A stretch of 64,000 bases of DNA, taken from assembly GCF_029893805.1 (NCBI RefSeq), contig NZ_JARXYP010000002.1, positions 8,556,001-8,620,000 of the forward strand. Reading direction: 5' to 3'. The stretch comes from Streptomyces sp. SAI-135 (GTDB lineage: Bacteria; Actinomycetota; Actinomycetes; Streptomycetales; Streptomycetaceae). This document shows, one piece after another, positions 46,571 to 54,900 of this stretch (its first letter is position 1; each line of letters starts with the position of its first letter). The translations under genes were made by a program, and so were the position numbers. The notes under the pieces are model-generated. The model searched no databases. It was not told the origin of the DNA and saw nothing but the letters and a program-made list of their open reading frames with translations.

Positions 46571-47188
46571 ATGACTCGAATCATCGCTGACATCTCGCTC
46601 TCGCTCGACGGCTTCGTCACCGGACCCGACCCCGGGCCGGACAACGGTCTGGGCACCGGTGGGGAGGCCCTGCACACGTGGGCGTTCTCCGATGACCCCG
46701 ACGACCGCCGTCTCCTGCGCGAGGGAACGGCCCGCTCGGGTGCCGTCGTCCTCGGCCGCAACCTCTTCGACGTCGTCGACGGGCCGCAGGGCTGGGACGA
46801 CACGACCGGCTACGGCGCCGGTGAGGTCGGCAAGCCCGCGTTCGTCGTCGTGACGAGCTCGGCGCCCGAGTCGGTGCGGACCGCCGACCTCGACTGGACG
46901 TTCGTCACCACCGGTCTGCCCGACGCCGTCAGCGTCGCGCGCGAGCGGGCCGAGGCTGCCTCGGCGGACAGCGGCAGGGACCTCGACGTCATCCTCATGG
47001 GCGGCGGCGCCACGGTCGGCTCGGCACTCGACGCAGGGCTGGTCGACGTGCTGACGCTCCACCTCGCGCCCGTGGTGCTGGGCGCCGGGACGCCACTGTT
47101 CACCCGCGGAGCGCCGCGTGCGCTGGTGCAGCGGAGCGTGGTCCCGACATCGACCGTGACCCACCTGACCTACGACGTCTCCCGGTGA
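46571..47188 (+). CDS. Dihydrofolate reductase family protein (RibD C-terminal-like)
   Basis: A 205-residue protein: TRIIADISLSLDGFVTGPDP at the start, RSGAVVLGRNLFDVVDGPQGWDD, then FVVVTSSAPESV and DVILMGGGATVGSALDAGLVDVLTLHLAPVVLGAGTPLF. This is the RibD_C/DHFR-like fold that binds NADPH. Such actinobacterial proteins are not true DHFRs, and their substrates are unknown. The next gene starts four bases after the stop codon, so they are cotranscribed. Confidence 0.88.
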   Translation: MTRIIADISLSLDGFVTGPDPGPDNGLGTGGEALHTWAFSDDPDDRRLLREGTARSGAVVLGRNLFDVVDGPQGWDDTTGYGAGEVGKPAFVVVTSSAPESVRTADLDWTFVTTGLPDAVSVARERAEAASADSGRDLDVILMGGGATVGSALDAGLVDVLTLHLAPVVLGAGTPLFTRGAPRALVQRSVVPTSTVTHLTYDVSR

Positions 47189-47192
47189 TCCG

Positions 47193-48074
47193 ATGACCAC
47201 CGTGCACATCCGGCAGATCGCCCTGGGCGTCGAGTCGTTCGGTGACGACGACGCGCCCCTCGTGCTGCTCGCGGGCGGGACGACGATGCTCTCCTGGCCC
47301 GACGCGCTGTGCGAACGCCTCGCCGCGAGCGGACGCCGTGTGGTGCGCTACGACCTTCGCGACAGCGGTGAGTCGACGACCACGGATCCGCAGGCGCCCG
47401 GCTACACCCTGCGCGACCTGGCCGCCGACGCGGCAGCCCTCGTCGACGCTCTCGGCGCGGGCCCCGCGCACCTCGCGGGGACCGGCGTCGGCGGGATGGT
47501 CGCCCAGGTGGCCGTGCTCGACCATCCGGGCGCGTTCTCGGCGCTCACCCTCGTCGGCACCCGCGCGGTCGCCCCAGGGTCGCCCGACGACGACCTCCCG
47601 GACCACGATCGGGCGACCATGGAACGGCTCTTCGCGCGTCCTTTGCCCGACTGGGCCGACCGCGAGGCCGTCGCGGAGTTCGCCGCAGCCGGTGCGGAGA
47701 TCCTGGGCGACGACCCCGTCGCGGCACGGGCAACCGCCGCCCGCGTCTGGGACCGCACGCTCGGCACCGCACCCCCGGTCCAGATGGCCAACCAGATGGG
47801 CATGGTGTTCGCCAGGCTCGACTGCGCGCCCCGCTGGCGCGAGCGCCTGCCGGAGATCGGGGTGCCGACGCTCGTCGTTCACGGTCGCCGCAACCGGTTC
47901 TTCCCCGTGGGCAACGGCGAGGCGATCGCACGCGAGATCCCCGGAGCACGGCTGCTCGTCCTCGAACAGGCCGCCACCACGATCCCGGACGCGGCGATCA
48001 GCGAGGTCGCCGAGGCCATGCTCACTCTCGGACAGTCGAGAGCGGGAGCGTCCAGATCCCGTCCCTCGAATTGA
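47193..48074 (+). CDS. Alpha/beta-hydrolase-fold protein lacking the catalytic triad
   Basis: A 293-residue protein resembling the aclacinomycin methylesterase/aklanonate cyclase branch: LVLLAGGTTMLSWPDALCER, then VVRYDLRDSGESTTTDP. At the nucleophile elbow the sequence is LAGTGVGGMVAQV, with Gly where Ser is expected. The acid position reads VVHGRRNRFFPVGNGEA (Asn/Arg instead of Asp), and the His position reads LEQAATTIPDAA (Thr instead of His). All three triad positions are therefore altered. It is unlikely to be a hydrolase; a cyclase-like, binding or regulatory role is possible. It is cotranscribed with the upstream DHFR-like gene. Confidence 0.85.
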   Translation: MTTVHIRQIALGVESFGDDDAPLVLLAGGTTMLSWPDALCERLAASGRRVVRYDLRDSGESTTTDPQAPGYTLRDLAADAAALVDALGAGPAHLAGTGVGGMVAQVAVLDHPGAFSALTLVGTRAVAPGSPDDDLPDHDRATMERLFARPLPDWADREAVAEFAAAGAEILGDDPVAARATAARVWDRTLGTAPPVQMANQMGMVFARLDCAPRWRERLPEIGVPTLVVHGRRNRFFPVGNGEAIAREIPGARLLVLEQAATTIPDAAISEVAEAMLTLGQSRAGASRSRPSN

Positions 48075-48270
48075 CCGGAATTCACGCATCCCTCTGTCGG
48101 AATCCTTTCCGCGGAGTCGCTGCGAATGTGGCCTGATTCAAGTCATACGAAAAAATAGACCTCCTTTCCGTGAGATTTGGGCGCACGATCCTGGCACGCT
48201 TGCGTCGGCGCGGACAGCCGATGCCGGTGGTCGCGTCAATGCCTTCACAGTCGATCGGAAAGAGGAAACA

Positions 48271-48723
48271 ATGCGTACTTCTCTGACCAGGGCACTTGTA
48301 GTCGCGAGCGCCGTCGTCGGCATTGCCGCCGGCGGTCTCGCGGGCGCCAGTGCGGGTGTAGCGGCTCCCCAGCACGCCACCAAGGCCACGGTCAGCAGCC
48401 AGCAGGCCTCGATCCTCGCAGTGAACAACCTGGGACTGGACACGGCCCGGGCCAAGAACTGGCAGAGCTGCCTGAACGCCTGGGGCTTCAACGCCGGCAC
48501 CGTGGACGGCCAGCTGGGCACCAACAGCTGGAAGGCGGCACAGCGCATGCTCAACGCCTGGGGCTACAACGCCGGCACGGTCGACGGGATCGTCGGGAGC
48601 AACACGATCACGGCGCTGCAGAAGTTTCTGAACGCCGTCGGAGAAAACGCCGGAACCCCCGACGGAATTGCCGGGCCGCAGACCAGGGCGGCATTCTGGA
48701 ATTACAACGCCACTGGTTGCTGA
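48271..48723 (+). CDS. Secreted peptidoglycan-binding (PG_binding_1) protein
   Basis: A 150-residue exported protein. The signal peptide is MRTSLTRALVVASAVVGIAA with cleavage near GVAA-PQ (about residue 32). After a linker come about two and a half peptidoglycan-binding repeats: CLNAWGFNAGTVDGQLGTNS, MLNAWGYNAGTVDGIVGSNT, and FLNAVGENAGTPDGIAGPQT. It probably sits in or on the cell wall and has no catalytic domain. AAAGAGG lies six bases upstream of ATG 48271. The preceding 196 bases are unusually A/T-rich for this genome, consistent with a strong promoter. Confidence 0.87.
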   Translation: MRTSLTRALVVASAVVGIAAGGLAGASAGVAAPQHATKATVSSQQASILAVNNLGLDTARAKNWQSCLNAWGFNAGTVDGQLGTNSWKAAQRMLNAWGYNAGTVDGIVGSNTITALQKFLNAVGENAGTPDGIAGPQTRAAFWNYNATGC

Positions 48724-48744
48724 GTGAGGCTCGAACAACGAGTC

Positions 48745-48782
48745 GGGCTGGTCGGACGGGTAAATTCCCGCCCGACCAGCCC
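48745..48782 (+). terminator. Hairpin terminator
   Basis: An 11 bp stem (GGGCTGGTCGG / CCGACCAGCCC) is extended inward by GGG/CCC around TAAATT. It lies 21 bases past the stop codon of the peptidoglycan-binding protein gene. Confidence 0.8.
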
Positions 48783-48845
48783 ATCACTTCGACAGAGTCA
48801 CGCGAGCGACGGCCACCGGTCGGCGGCCCAGGCCGGCCATCCTGA

Positions 48846-49114
48846 CCACCCAGGAGGCGGACCACCTCCTGTCCGTCCTCGGCCAGTTGTCGAGCTCTCG
48901 TGGTCTTTCCTGCCCCGGGTAGGCCAACCACTGCGCTGGAGGACGCTGTTTGAGGAGCCCGACGCCACGGAACTGGACGCTTCAACGCCTCCAGACCCAG
49001 CCAGATCAGGCGTTCCTCCAGCACATCGCGCTTCCCGGCCGGCTGCGGATCGCCGAACAGCGGAATCATCCACTCGTCCGGCGTCAGCCGCAGCGTCAGG
49101 AACAACGTCGTCAC
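48846..49114 (-). pseudogene. Rearranged AAA ATPase gene fragments
   Basis: From GTG 49114 the frame reads TTLFLTLRLTPDEWMIPLFG, then KRDVLEERLIWLGLEALK. These are the start and the post-Walker segment of a small AAA_33-type kinase/ATPase, but with the Walker A loop missing between them. The Walker A piece (VVGLPGAGKTTRARQLAEDG) occurs further on, at about 48870-48928, after an unrelated stretch. The order is thus scrambled and the remainder absent. It fills most of the gap between the peptidoglycan-binding and methyltransferase genes. Confidence 0.65.
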
Positions 49115-49184
49115 GCCCGGATCGTGTCACGGAAGCCAAGTGGTCGCGGCCTCAGTCAGAGCGGCGTATACGCAGCCGCAGCCG

Positions 49185-50012
49185 TCAGGGTTTGCGGGCC
49201 AGCGCGGCGGCGATGAGGTGTTCCCAGACCGTGAGTTCCCGTTCTCCGCTGTCGTTCCAGGGGGTGGCGGTCTGTTCCGGGCGCCACAGGGGGGCGGGGA
49301 CGATCCCGGGGTCCAGGATCTCCAGGCCGTCGAGGAGGGCGGCGATCTCCGCGTCGGTGCGCCAGCGGCCGCGGCCGAACGTCTGCTGGAGGACCTTCTC
49401 CGCCTCCTGTGTCTCCGGGTTGTTGCCGGACCGGAAGTGACTGACGAAGAAGTAGCTTCCGGAGGGCACGTGCTCGCGCCAGTAGCGGACGAGGCCGGCG
49501 GGGTCCTCGTCGTCGTTGACGTGGTGGAGGATCGCGCTGAACATGACGGCGACGGGGCGGGTGAAGTCGATCAGGTCCAGGGTGTCCGGGTGGGTGCGGA
49601 TGGCCTCCGGGTCGCGTACGTCGACCGCGACGACCCGGGTCCGCTCGTCCTTCTCCAGCAGCGCACGTCCGTGCACCAGGACCTGGGGGTCGATGTCGAC
49701 GTAGACGACCCGGGCCTCGGGAGCGTGCCGTTGCGCGACCTGGTGGACGTTGTCCGAGGTCGGCAGTCCGCTGCCGAGGTCGATGAACTGCCGGATGCCG
49801 GTTGTCCTCACGATCTCCCCGACCGCGCGGGTCAGGGCCGCGCGGTTGGCGAAGGCGATGGCCACCGAGCCGGGCAGGTCCCGTTTGAACACGTCGCCGA
49901 TCTCGCGGTCCACGGCGTAGTTGTCCTTGCCGCCCAGCAGGTAGTCGTAGACGCGGGCGATGCTGGGCTTGGACGGGTCGATGGTGGAGCCTTCGTACGT
50001 CATGGCTGCCAT
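49185..50012 (-). CDS. S-adenosyl methyltransferase (Methyltransf_19 / DUF574 family)
   Basis: A 275-residue protein of a family greatly expanded in Streptomyces. The markers are KPSIARVYDYLLGGKDNYAV (residues about 15-34), QFIDLGSGLPTSDNVHQVA (SAM motif I, about 73-91), VVYVDIDPQVLVHGRALL, and VMFSAILHHVNDDEDP (about 155-170). It binds SAM; acceptors are unknown for the family. The start is ATG 50012 or ATG 50003, and neither has a strong ribosome binding site. Confidence 0.92.
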   Translation of the reverse strand: MAAMTYEGSTIDPSKPSIARVYDYLLGGKDNYAVDREIGDVFKRDLPGSVAIAFANRAALTRAVGEIVRTTGIRQFIDLGSGLPTSDNVHQVAQRHAPEARVVYVDIDPQVLVHGRALLEKDERTRVVAVDVRDPEAIRTHPDTLDLIDFTRPVAVMFSAILHHVNDDEDPAGLVRYWREHVPSGSYFFVSHFRSGNNPETQEAEKVLQQTFGRGRWRTDAEIAALLDGLEILDPGIVPAPLWRPEQTATPWNDSGERELTVWEHLIAAALARKP

Positions 50013-50332
50013 TTTGCTCGCAACGTCCCTTGCTGACCACGGTTTTGGGATGCGGAGGGTGATCGGCGTCAGGCAGGGGACCCGTACGGGCGGCGCCGGG
50101 CGGTCCTGCTTGACGGTTGCGGGTGGCGACGCTCCCCTGCGCGCGCACAGGTGGCGGCGGTGCCGGTGTGGTCGGCGGGGCTCATGGGAAGCAAGAGTCC
50201 GAAGTGCATGGGGGTGGGCGATCCCTGCACGACGCCCATCGGTAATCGTTTCTTGATTGAACGGCGTGGGGTGATGTTGCCGCTTCGGGGCAGTCGGGAG
50301 GTAACACGTCAGCTCACACCAGGAGGCACGTC
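50013..50332. other. Intergenic region with a possible SigB-type promoter
   Basis: No gene is supported in these 320 bases. At 50248-50274 the plus strand has GTTTC, 16 bases, then GGGTGA, resembling stress-sigma (SigB-like) promoters of Streptomyces (GTTT-N14-16-GGGTAY) with two late mismatches. It would drive the small DUF6131 membrane protein gene about 60 bases downstream. Confidence 0.35.
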
Positions 50333-50488
50333 ATGATCGCGCTCGGGATCATCCTGCTTGTCGTCGGTTTCCTCACCGGCATATCGATCTTGTGGACCCT
50401 CGGCATCATCCTGGCCGTTCTGGGAGCCGTTTTCTGGGTCATGGGATCCATGGGGCACGCGGTCGCCGGCCGACGCCACTACTGGTGA
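50333..50488 (+). CDS. DUF6131-type small membrane protein (51 residues)
   Basis: The frame MIALGIILLVVGFLTGISIL.. encodes two TM helices joined by a short turn and ends GHAVAGRRHYW. This pattern and length match the small DUF6131 membrane proteins common in actinomycetes. AGGAGG lies seven bases upstream of ATG 50333, an excellent ribosome binding site. Function is unknown; such proteins often appear in envelope-stress regulons. A strong hairpin follows about 105 bases on. Confidence 0.82.
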   Translation: MIALGIILLVVGFLTGISILWTLGIILAVLGAVFWVMGSMGHAVAGRRHYW

Positions 50489-50594
50489 CCGGGTCTGACC
50501 TCGAACGGCATGTGACGCGAGGCATGTCCTTCAGGAGAGGGGCTGTCCCGGTCGCACGGTCTCGGCGGCTCAGCCTGCCGAGGGCGGGAAACCT

Positions 50595-50626
50595 CTTGAT
50601 GCCCGGGCCGTGGCCCGGGCATCAAG
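50595..50626. terminator. Bidirectional hairpin terminator
   Basis: A perfect 15 bp stem (CTTGATGCCCGGGCC / GGCCCGGGCATCAAG) around GT lies between the DUF6131 gene and the convergent ArsR-like gene, whose stop codon is 27 bases away. Confidence 0.85.
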
Positions 50627-50652
50627 TGTCGGTGCCGCCTGGCCCAGGAAGA

Positions 50653-51693
50653 TCAGTACTGCCGGGGCAGTTGTTGGACCACGCTACGCCGTCGCCCCTC
50701 TTCGAACGTCGTCCCCGTGCCCGCCAGCAGGTTGAGGGCCAGTGACGTCGCCGTGTGCTCGACGTGCTTGCCGTCGCGCCGGCTGACGATGAGTCCGGCC
50801 CCGCGCAGAACGCCGATCTGATAGCTCGCGCTGGCCGGGGCGAGTTCGAGGGCCCGCGCCACCTCGGTGGTGGTGCGCGTGGGATGTCCCGCCACGTCGA
50901 CGAGGACCGCGCTCCTGGTCCTGCCGAGCAGCCGGTCCAGCCGTTCCTCACCCGCGCGGGCGAGGTCGAGCGGCTGTTTCCTGACGGGGTAGACGAGGAC
51001 GGGATCCAGAGCGGGATCAGCGAGCGCAGTCGGTCTGCGCCAGCAGAAGTACGACGGTACGAGTGTCAGCCCCCTCCCCTCCAGCCGCAGTTCCCGGTCG
51101 ACGGGATAGTCGACGTCCAGATACGGCGGGTTCCAGCGGGCGTACGGCTGAAGGCTGTTCAGGAGGGCGGCGGTGCCTCCGTCGAGGACGGCACGCGTAC
51201 GGACCGACAGGTCGTCGCCCACCGCCGAACGGACATGCCGCCAACAGGGTTCCAGGAGTGTCCTGAACGAGGTCCGGAGCGCGTCCGACACGCGTCTGAG
51301 CGACGAGGCGGCCGGTTCGTGGGGGCCGCGCATCCAGCCGGGCACCGGCCGGCCGGCGGCGAACCGGGTCAGTTCAGCGGTCAGCCGGTCCCGGGGCGTC
51401 GCCTGCACCTGTTCGAGGCCCGCCTCCAGGCACTCGCCCGTGACCGGGGGCGTGAGGAAGTCGGGGATGTAACCCGACGCCGGGACGACGGTGCGCAGGG
51501 TGCCCAGGGCGTGCGAAGCCCTGCGGTCCCGCGACAGCCGCAGACCTGTCTCGCGGCGCCAGTGCCCGAACTCCACCTGCCCCTGACGCGTCTGAAGGCG
51601 ACAGACCGCGCACATCAACTCCCACAAGGGGTCGGGCTGCTGAGCGATCCGGACGTTCTCCAGATCGCGCCAGTCGAAGTGGATGCGCAGCAA
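50653..51693 (-). CDS. ArsR-like winged-helix regulator (DUF5937 type)
   Basis: A 346-residue protein. The N-terminal about 240 residues (RIHFDWRDLENVRIAQQPDP, then WELMCAVCRLQTRQG, to YPVDRELRLEGRGLTLVPSYF) are the DUF5937 domain. The C-terminal part is an ArsR-type winged helix: LDRLLGRTRSAVLVDVAGHP, then TRTTTEVARALELAPASASY and QIGVLRGAGLIVSRRDGKHV. The start is taken as TTG 51693 (GGGGGGAG lies four bases upstream), since no ATG or GTG is near. Function is unknown; it diverges from a LysR gene across 135 bases. Confidence 0.82.
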   Translation of the reverse strand: MLRIHFDWRDLENVRIAQQPDPLWELMCAVCRLQTRQGQVEFGHWRRETGLRLSRDRRASHALGTLRTVVPASGYIPDFLTPPVTGECLEAGLEQVQATPRDRLTAELTRFAAGRPVPGWMRGPHEPAASSLRRVSDALRTSFRTLLEPCWRHVRSAVGDDLSVRTRAVLDGGTAALLNSLQPYARWNPPYLDVDYPVDRELRLEGRGLTLVPSYFCWRRPTALADPALDPVLVYPVRKQPLDLARAGEERLDRLLGRTRSAVLVDVAGHPTRTTTEVARALELAPASASYQIGVLRGAGLIVSRRDGKHVEHTATSLALNLLAGTGTTFEEGRRRSVVQQLPRQY

Positions 51694-51828
51694 GTGACTC
51701 CCCCCGGTGTCGTCCGGCTCATCCTGCTCCACGGGCCGAGTCGACCCCATAGATCCTGGGGGAACAGGCCTTGTGGCGAAAGGCGAGCGCGAGGAGAGGA
51801 TGACCACCTTGTCGATAACCTTTCCCTT

Positions 51829-52788
51829 ATGAGCGCCGGCGGCGGGTCCAGGGGCAAGCGCGAGCCGAGTCTCCACCAACTCCGCCTCTTCCTCGTCCTC
51901 GCCGAGGAACTGCACTTCGGACGTGCGGCAGCACGGGTCTACGTCTCCCAGCCCGCCTTCAGCCAGCAGATCAGGTCCCTGGAACAGCGTCTCGGGGTCG
52001 TACTCGTCGAGCGCGGCGGCCGGAACGTGCGGCTCACCTCGGTCGGCCAGTCCGTCGCCGAGGAGGCCAGGACGGTGGTGGACGCCATGGCCCGGCTGCG
52101 GCGGACAGCCGACCGGCATGTCGGGGCGGCGCGTGGCCTCCTGAGGATCGGCAGCCTGGGCGCCGAGGCCGCCATGCCCTACGCCCAGGCCATCCTCGCC
52201 CACCTCCGCGGTCAGCACCCCGAGCTGGAGATAGAGGTCCGCAACCTCACCTTCGTGGACATGTTCAGCACTCTGCTCAGCCGGGAGGTCGACGCCGCGT
52301 TCCTCCGCGGCCCCCTGCCGGGCGGCATCCAGTCCCTGCACCTGGCGTCCGAGACCCGGGTGGTCTGTCTCTCCGCCGACGACCCCCTGGCCGACCGTGA
52401 CGCCCTCACGCTGCGCCATCTCGCCGATCGCACGGTCGTCGACATGCCGCCGGAAGTGCCCCGCGCATGGTGGGACCACCTGACGGTCAATCCCCGCCCC
52501 GACGGCACCAGGGTCCGCTTCGGACCCGTCGTCAGGGACACCGAGGCCATGGTCCTCGCCGTCACCCAGGGGCGTGCGATCACCTTCCTACCCGCCGCGG
52601 CCCGCCGCCTGTACCCGCGCACCGGTATCGCCTACGTCGACTGCCCGGAGCTGGGACTCTCGACGGCCGAGCTCGCCTGGCTCCCCGACAGCCGCGACGA
52701 ACCGGCCGTCTCCGCTCTGCGCGAGGCAGCCCGCCGGACGGTCCGGCAGCCGGACAGCCCGGCTGCCGACGCCACGTCCGACGCGTAA
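51829..52788 (+). CDS. LysR-family regulator
   Basis: A 319-residue LysR protein. The HTH is SLHQLRLFLVLAEELHFGRA, then AARVYVSQPAFSQQIRSLEQRLGVVLVERGGR (residues about 14-67). The LysR substrate domain follows from LLRIGSLGAEAAMPYAQAI, with HPELEIEVRNLTFVDMFSTL and TEAMVLAVTQGRAITFLP. It resembles LysR proteins that regulate nearby SDR or hydrolase genes, but its only divergent neighbour here is the ArsR-like gene. ATG 51829 lacks a clear ribosome binding site. Confidence 0.9.
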   Translation: MSAGGGSRGKREPSLHQLRLFLVLAEELHFGRAAARVYVSQPAFSQQIRSLEQRLGVVLVERGGRNVRLTSVGQSVAEEARTVVDAMARLRRTADRHVGAARGLLRIGSLGAEAAMPYAQAILAHLRGQHPELEIEVRNLTFVDMFSTLLSREVDAAFLRGPLPGGIQSLHLASETRVVCLSADDPLADRDALTLRHLADRTVVDMPPEVPRAWWDHLTVNPRPDGTRVRFGPVVRDTEAMVLAVTQGRAITFLPAAARRLYPRTGIAYVDCPELGLSTAELAWLPDSRDEPAVSALREAARRTVRQPDSPAADATSDA

Positions 52789-52854
52789 CGCGGGCCGGCG
52801 TCCGCAGCCCGTGGTCGCCGCCCGGTGCAGCTGATCCCCACCCCGCTCATACGA

Positions 52855-52893
52855 CGAGGCCCGGCAGCCCGGAAACCGGGCTGCCGGGCCTCG
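52855..52893. terminator. Very strong bidirectional hairpin terminator
   Basis: A perfect 18 bp stem (CGAGGCCCGGCAGCCCGG and its complement) around an AAA loop lies between the convergent LysR and cold shock genes. Confidence 0.92.
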
Positions 52894-52907
52894 CGGCGGT
52901 GGCGCGA

Positions 52908-53111
52908 TCAGACGGGACGGATGTTCTCCGCCTGCGGGCCCTTCTGGCCCTGGGTGACGTCGAACTCGACCGTCTGGCCCTCATGCAGCTCGCGGAAACC
53001 CTGGGCTGCGATGTTGGAGTAGTGGGCGAAGACGTCGGGGCCGCCACCCTCCTGCTCGATGAAGCCGAAGCCCTTCTCGCTGTTGAACCACTTGACAGTG
53101 CCCTTGGCCAT
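52908..53111 (-). CDS. Cold shock protein (CspA family)
   Basis: A 67-residue single cold-shock domain: AKGTVKWFNSEKGFGFIEQE contains RNP1 (KGFGFI), followed by DVFAHYSNI (RNP2-like VFAHY). Length and sequence match the abundant Streptomyces CspA-like RNA chaperones. AAGGAG lies six bases upstream of ATG 53111. A hairpin (53199-53222) lies about 90 bases upstream, perhaps in the long 5' leader usual for these genes. A strong terminator follows the stop codon. Confidence 0.95.
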   Translation of the reverse strand: MAKGTVKWFNSEKGFGFIEQEGGGPDVFAHYSNIAAQGFRELHEGQTVEFDVTQGQKGPQAENIRPV

Positions 53112-53198
53112 GGCCGTCTCCTTAGAGGGAAACCGGGCCCGCGCCCTGCGCGCCCGGAGGTGATCGCCCTGGTCCGGGAAGGCGCTGACACGCAAGAA

Positions 53199-53222
53199 CG
53201 CCCGTGACGGCGATCACGGGCG
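53199..53222 (-). promoter_or_regulatory. Hairpin in the cold shock gene leader
   Basis: A perfect 9 bp stem (CGCCCGTGA / TCACGGGCG) with a 6-base loop lies upstream of the cold shock gene. It may be a 5' UTR structure that responds to temperature. The rest of 53112-53367 has no gene. Confidence 0.4.
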
Positions 53223-53367
53223 AACGGGACTTCGGAACCACGACTGCTGGTTCACGACGCTACACCCGGTAAGGGGGAGCCGCTACCGAGGCCACGCCCG
53301 GCTCAACACCCGGTCGGCGGTGTCGCCGGCCCGCGGGGCTCGGTGTCAGCGCACGGAGTCACGCCGG

Positions 53368-53721
53368 TCAGTAGTACTGGACCAGGCAGAATTCGTGCTC
53401 TTCCGGATCGGCCATCACAACGACCACCCCTTCGTCGTAGTCGTGCCGTTCGCCGGTGAACCGGCCGCCCAGGGAGATGACTTGGGCGATTCCCCGGTCG
53501 ATGTCGTCGACCCCGACGTCGAGGTGCAGGCGTACCTTGTCACGCTTCGGCGCGGTCACCGGCTGGAAGGTGAGACGGGGCTGGGGGTCGCCGGTACGGC
53601 CGAGGTAGACCCAGCCGGGGCGGGACGGCGTGGCCGGGCGGTCCAGCAGCACGCTCCAGAAACCGGCGGTCCGTTCCACGTCGACGCAGTCGATGGTGAC
53701 TCCGATCCAGCGGTTGGTCAT
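53368..53721 (-). CDS. VOC-family (glyoxalase-like) protein
   Basis: A 117-residue vicinal oxygen chelate protein: NRWIGVTIDCVDVERTAGFW at the start, WVYLGRTGDPQPRLTFQPV, then KVRLHLDVGVDDIDRGIAQVISLGGRF and VVVMADPEEHEFCLVQ. The paired beta-alpha-beta modules and the late Glu/His-Glu are typical of glyoxalase_6-type actinobacterial proteins. Activity unknown. Its start lies four bases past the stop codon of the dehydrogenase gene, so they are one transcript. Confidence 0.87.
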   Translation of the reverse strand: MTNRWIGVTIDCVDVERTAGFWSVLLDRPATPSRPGWVYLGRTGDPQPRLTFQPVTAPKRDKVRLHLDVGVDDIDRGIAQVISLGGRFTGERHDYDEGVVVVMADPEEHEFCLVQYY

Positions 53722-53725
53722 GGCG

Positions 53726-54823
53726 TCAGTTCTCCTGTGTCGTCGGGTGCGGGGCTGACCGGCGCACGCGTTGCCGGGCGAGTTCCGTGGCCGCGTCGGC
53801 GGGGGTGGTCCCGTGGGTCCGGGCCATGTGGAAGACCTGGCGGAGTGTCGCAGCGATGCCGGAGAGGCGTTCGCTCAGCTGCTGCTCGGACTCCCTTCGG
53901 AGCTCGACCCCTGTGGCGTGGATGACGCCTCCCGCGCTGACGACCACGTCCGGTGCCCAGAGGATGCCGCGTGCGGCGAGGAGGCGGGCGGTGGCCGGTC
54001 CGTCGAGCTGGTTGTTGGCCGGGCCGGCGACCGCGGCGCACCGCAGCAGCGGCACCGTGCGCGCGGTCAGGAGGCCGCCGAGCGCGGCCGGCACGAGGAT
54101 GTCGACCTCTGTCGCGAGTGCGTCGTCCGGGCCGACCCAGGTCGCGCCCAGCTCCTCGGCCAGGCCGCGGGCGGCGGGATCGATGTCCGTCACGACCAGC
54201 CGTGCGCCCGCACGGCTCAGAAGCCGGGCCACATGGGCGCCGACCGCACCGAGTCCGATCACCCCGAAGGTCCGGCCGGCGAGTTCCGGCGAGCCGAAGG
54301 CCTCGTCGGCCACCGCGCCCAGCGCCGCGACGGTCCCGCGCGCGGTGTGCAGGGAGGAGTCACCGCTGCCGCCCTCCTCGACGGGCCGGCAGCAGACATG
54401 CGGGGTGCGTTCGCCGATCACGGACATGTCGGCCGGGCTGCTTCCCACGTCCGGGCCGGTGATGTAGCGGCCGTCGAGCGAGGCGATCGCGTCGCCGACG
54501 TCGTGGAGCAACGCCGTACGCTCCGCGCCGGTCGGCCGGGTGGCGTTCGGGAGGGCGACGACCGTCTTCCCGCCGCCGTGATCCAGGCCGGCCAGCGCGT
54601 TCTTCTCGGTCATCGCCGCGGCCAACCGCAAGGCGTCCTTGATCGCGGCGCCGGGGGCGGGGTAGTGAGCGATCCGGCACCCGCCGGCGGCCGGGCCGCG
54701 CGCGGTCGAGTGCAGCGCGATGGTGATCGCGAGGCCGCTGCGGCGGCCGCGCACGACCTGCACCAGCTCGTGCGACGGTTCCGGCGAGGGGAGGGACAGA
54801 GCTTCCGTAAGTGCGGCTGTCAT
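53726..54823 (-). CDS. Leu/Phe/Val dehydrogenase (valine-dehydrogenase-like)
   Basis: A 365-residue amino-acid dehydrogenase, close to the usual 364. The catalytic Lys lies in AMTEKNALAGLDHGGGKTVV (the GGGK motif, about residue 86), followed by GRYITGPDVGSSPADM (Asp about 120) and the NAD motif FGVIGLGAVGAHVARLL (GxGxxG, about 188-204). It reversibly deaminates branched-chain or aromatic amino acids with NAD+. The segments differ from the main Streptomyces Vdh, so it is probably a paralogue. It diverges from an Lrp/AsnC gene, its likely regulator. Confidence 0.9.
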   Translation of the reverse strand: MTAALTEALSLPSPEPSHELVQVVRGRRSGLAITIALHSTARGPAAGGCRIAHYPAPGAAIKDALRLAAAMTEKNALAGLDHGGGKTVVALPNATRPTGAERTALLHDVGDAIASLDGRYITGPDVGSSPADMSVIGERTPHVCCRPVEEGGSGDSSLHTARGTVAALGAVADEAFGSPELAGRTFGVIGLGAVGAHVARLLSRAGARLVVTDIDPAARGLAEELGATWVGPDDALATEVDILVPAALGGLLTARTVPLLRCAAVAGPANNQLDGPATARLLAARGILWAPDVVVSAGGVIHATGVELRRESEQQLSERLSGIAATLRQVFHMARTHGTTPADAATELARQRVRRSAPHPTTQEN

Positions 54824-54864
54824 GGGGCGAAGCTAGCCGTTCCGACGAAGGGTGCGGCCGCCGT

Positions 54865-54894
54865 CCGAATCCAATTCGGCAGCGAGCCCATAAT
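54865..54894 (+). promoter_or_regulatory. Lrp operator and -10 box between dehydrogenase and Lrp genes
   Basis: CCGAAT-CCA-ATTCGG (54865-54879) is a perfect dyad. CATAAT (54889-54894) is a good -10 hexamer only seven bases before ATG 54901, so the Lrp mRNA is probably leaderless. The dyad would cover the -35 region of that promoter. Confidence 0.65.
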
Positions 54895-54900
54895 CGCCGT

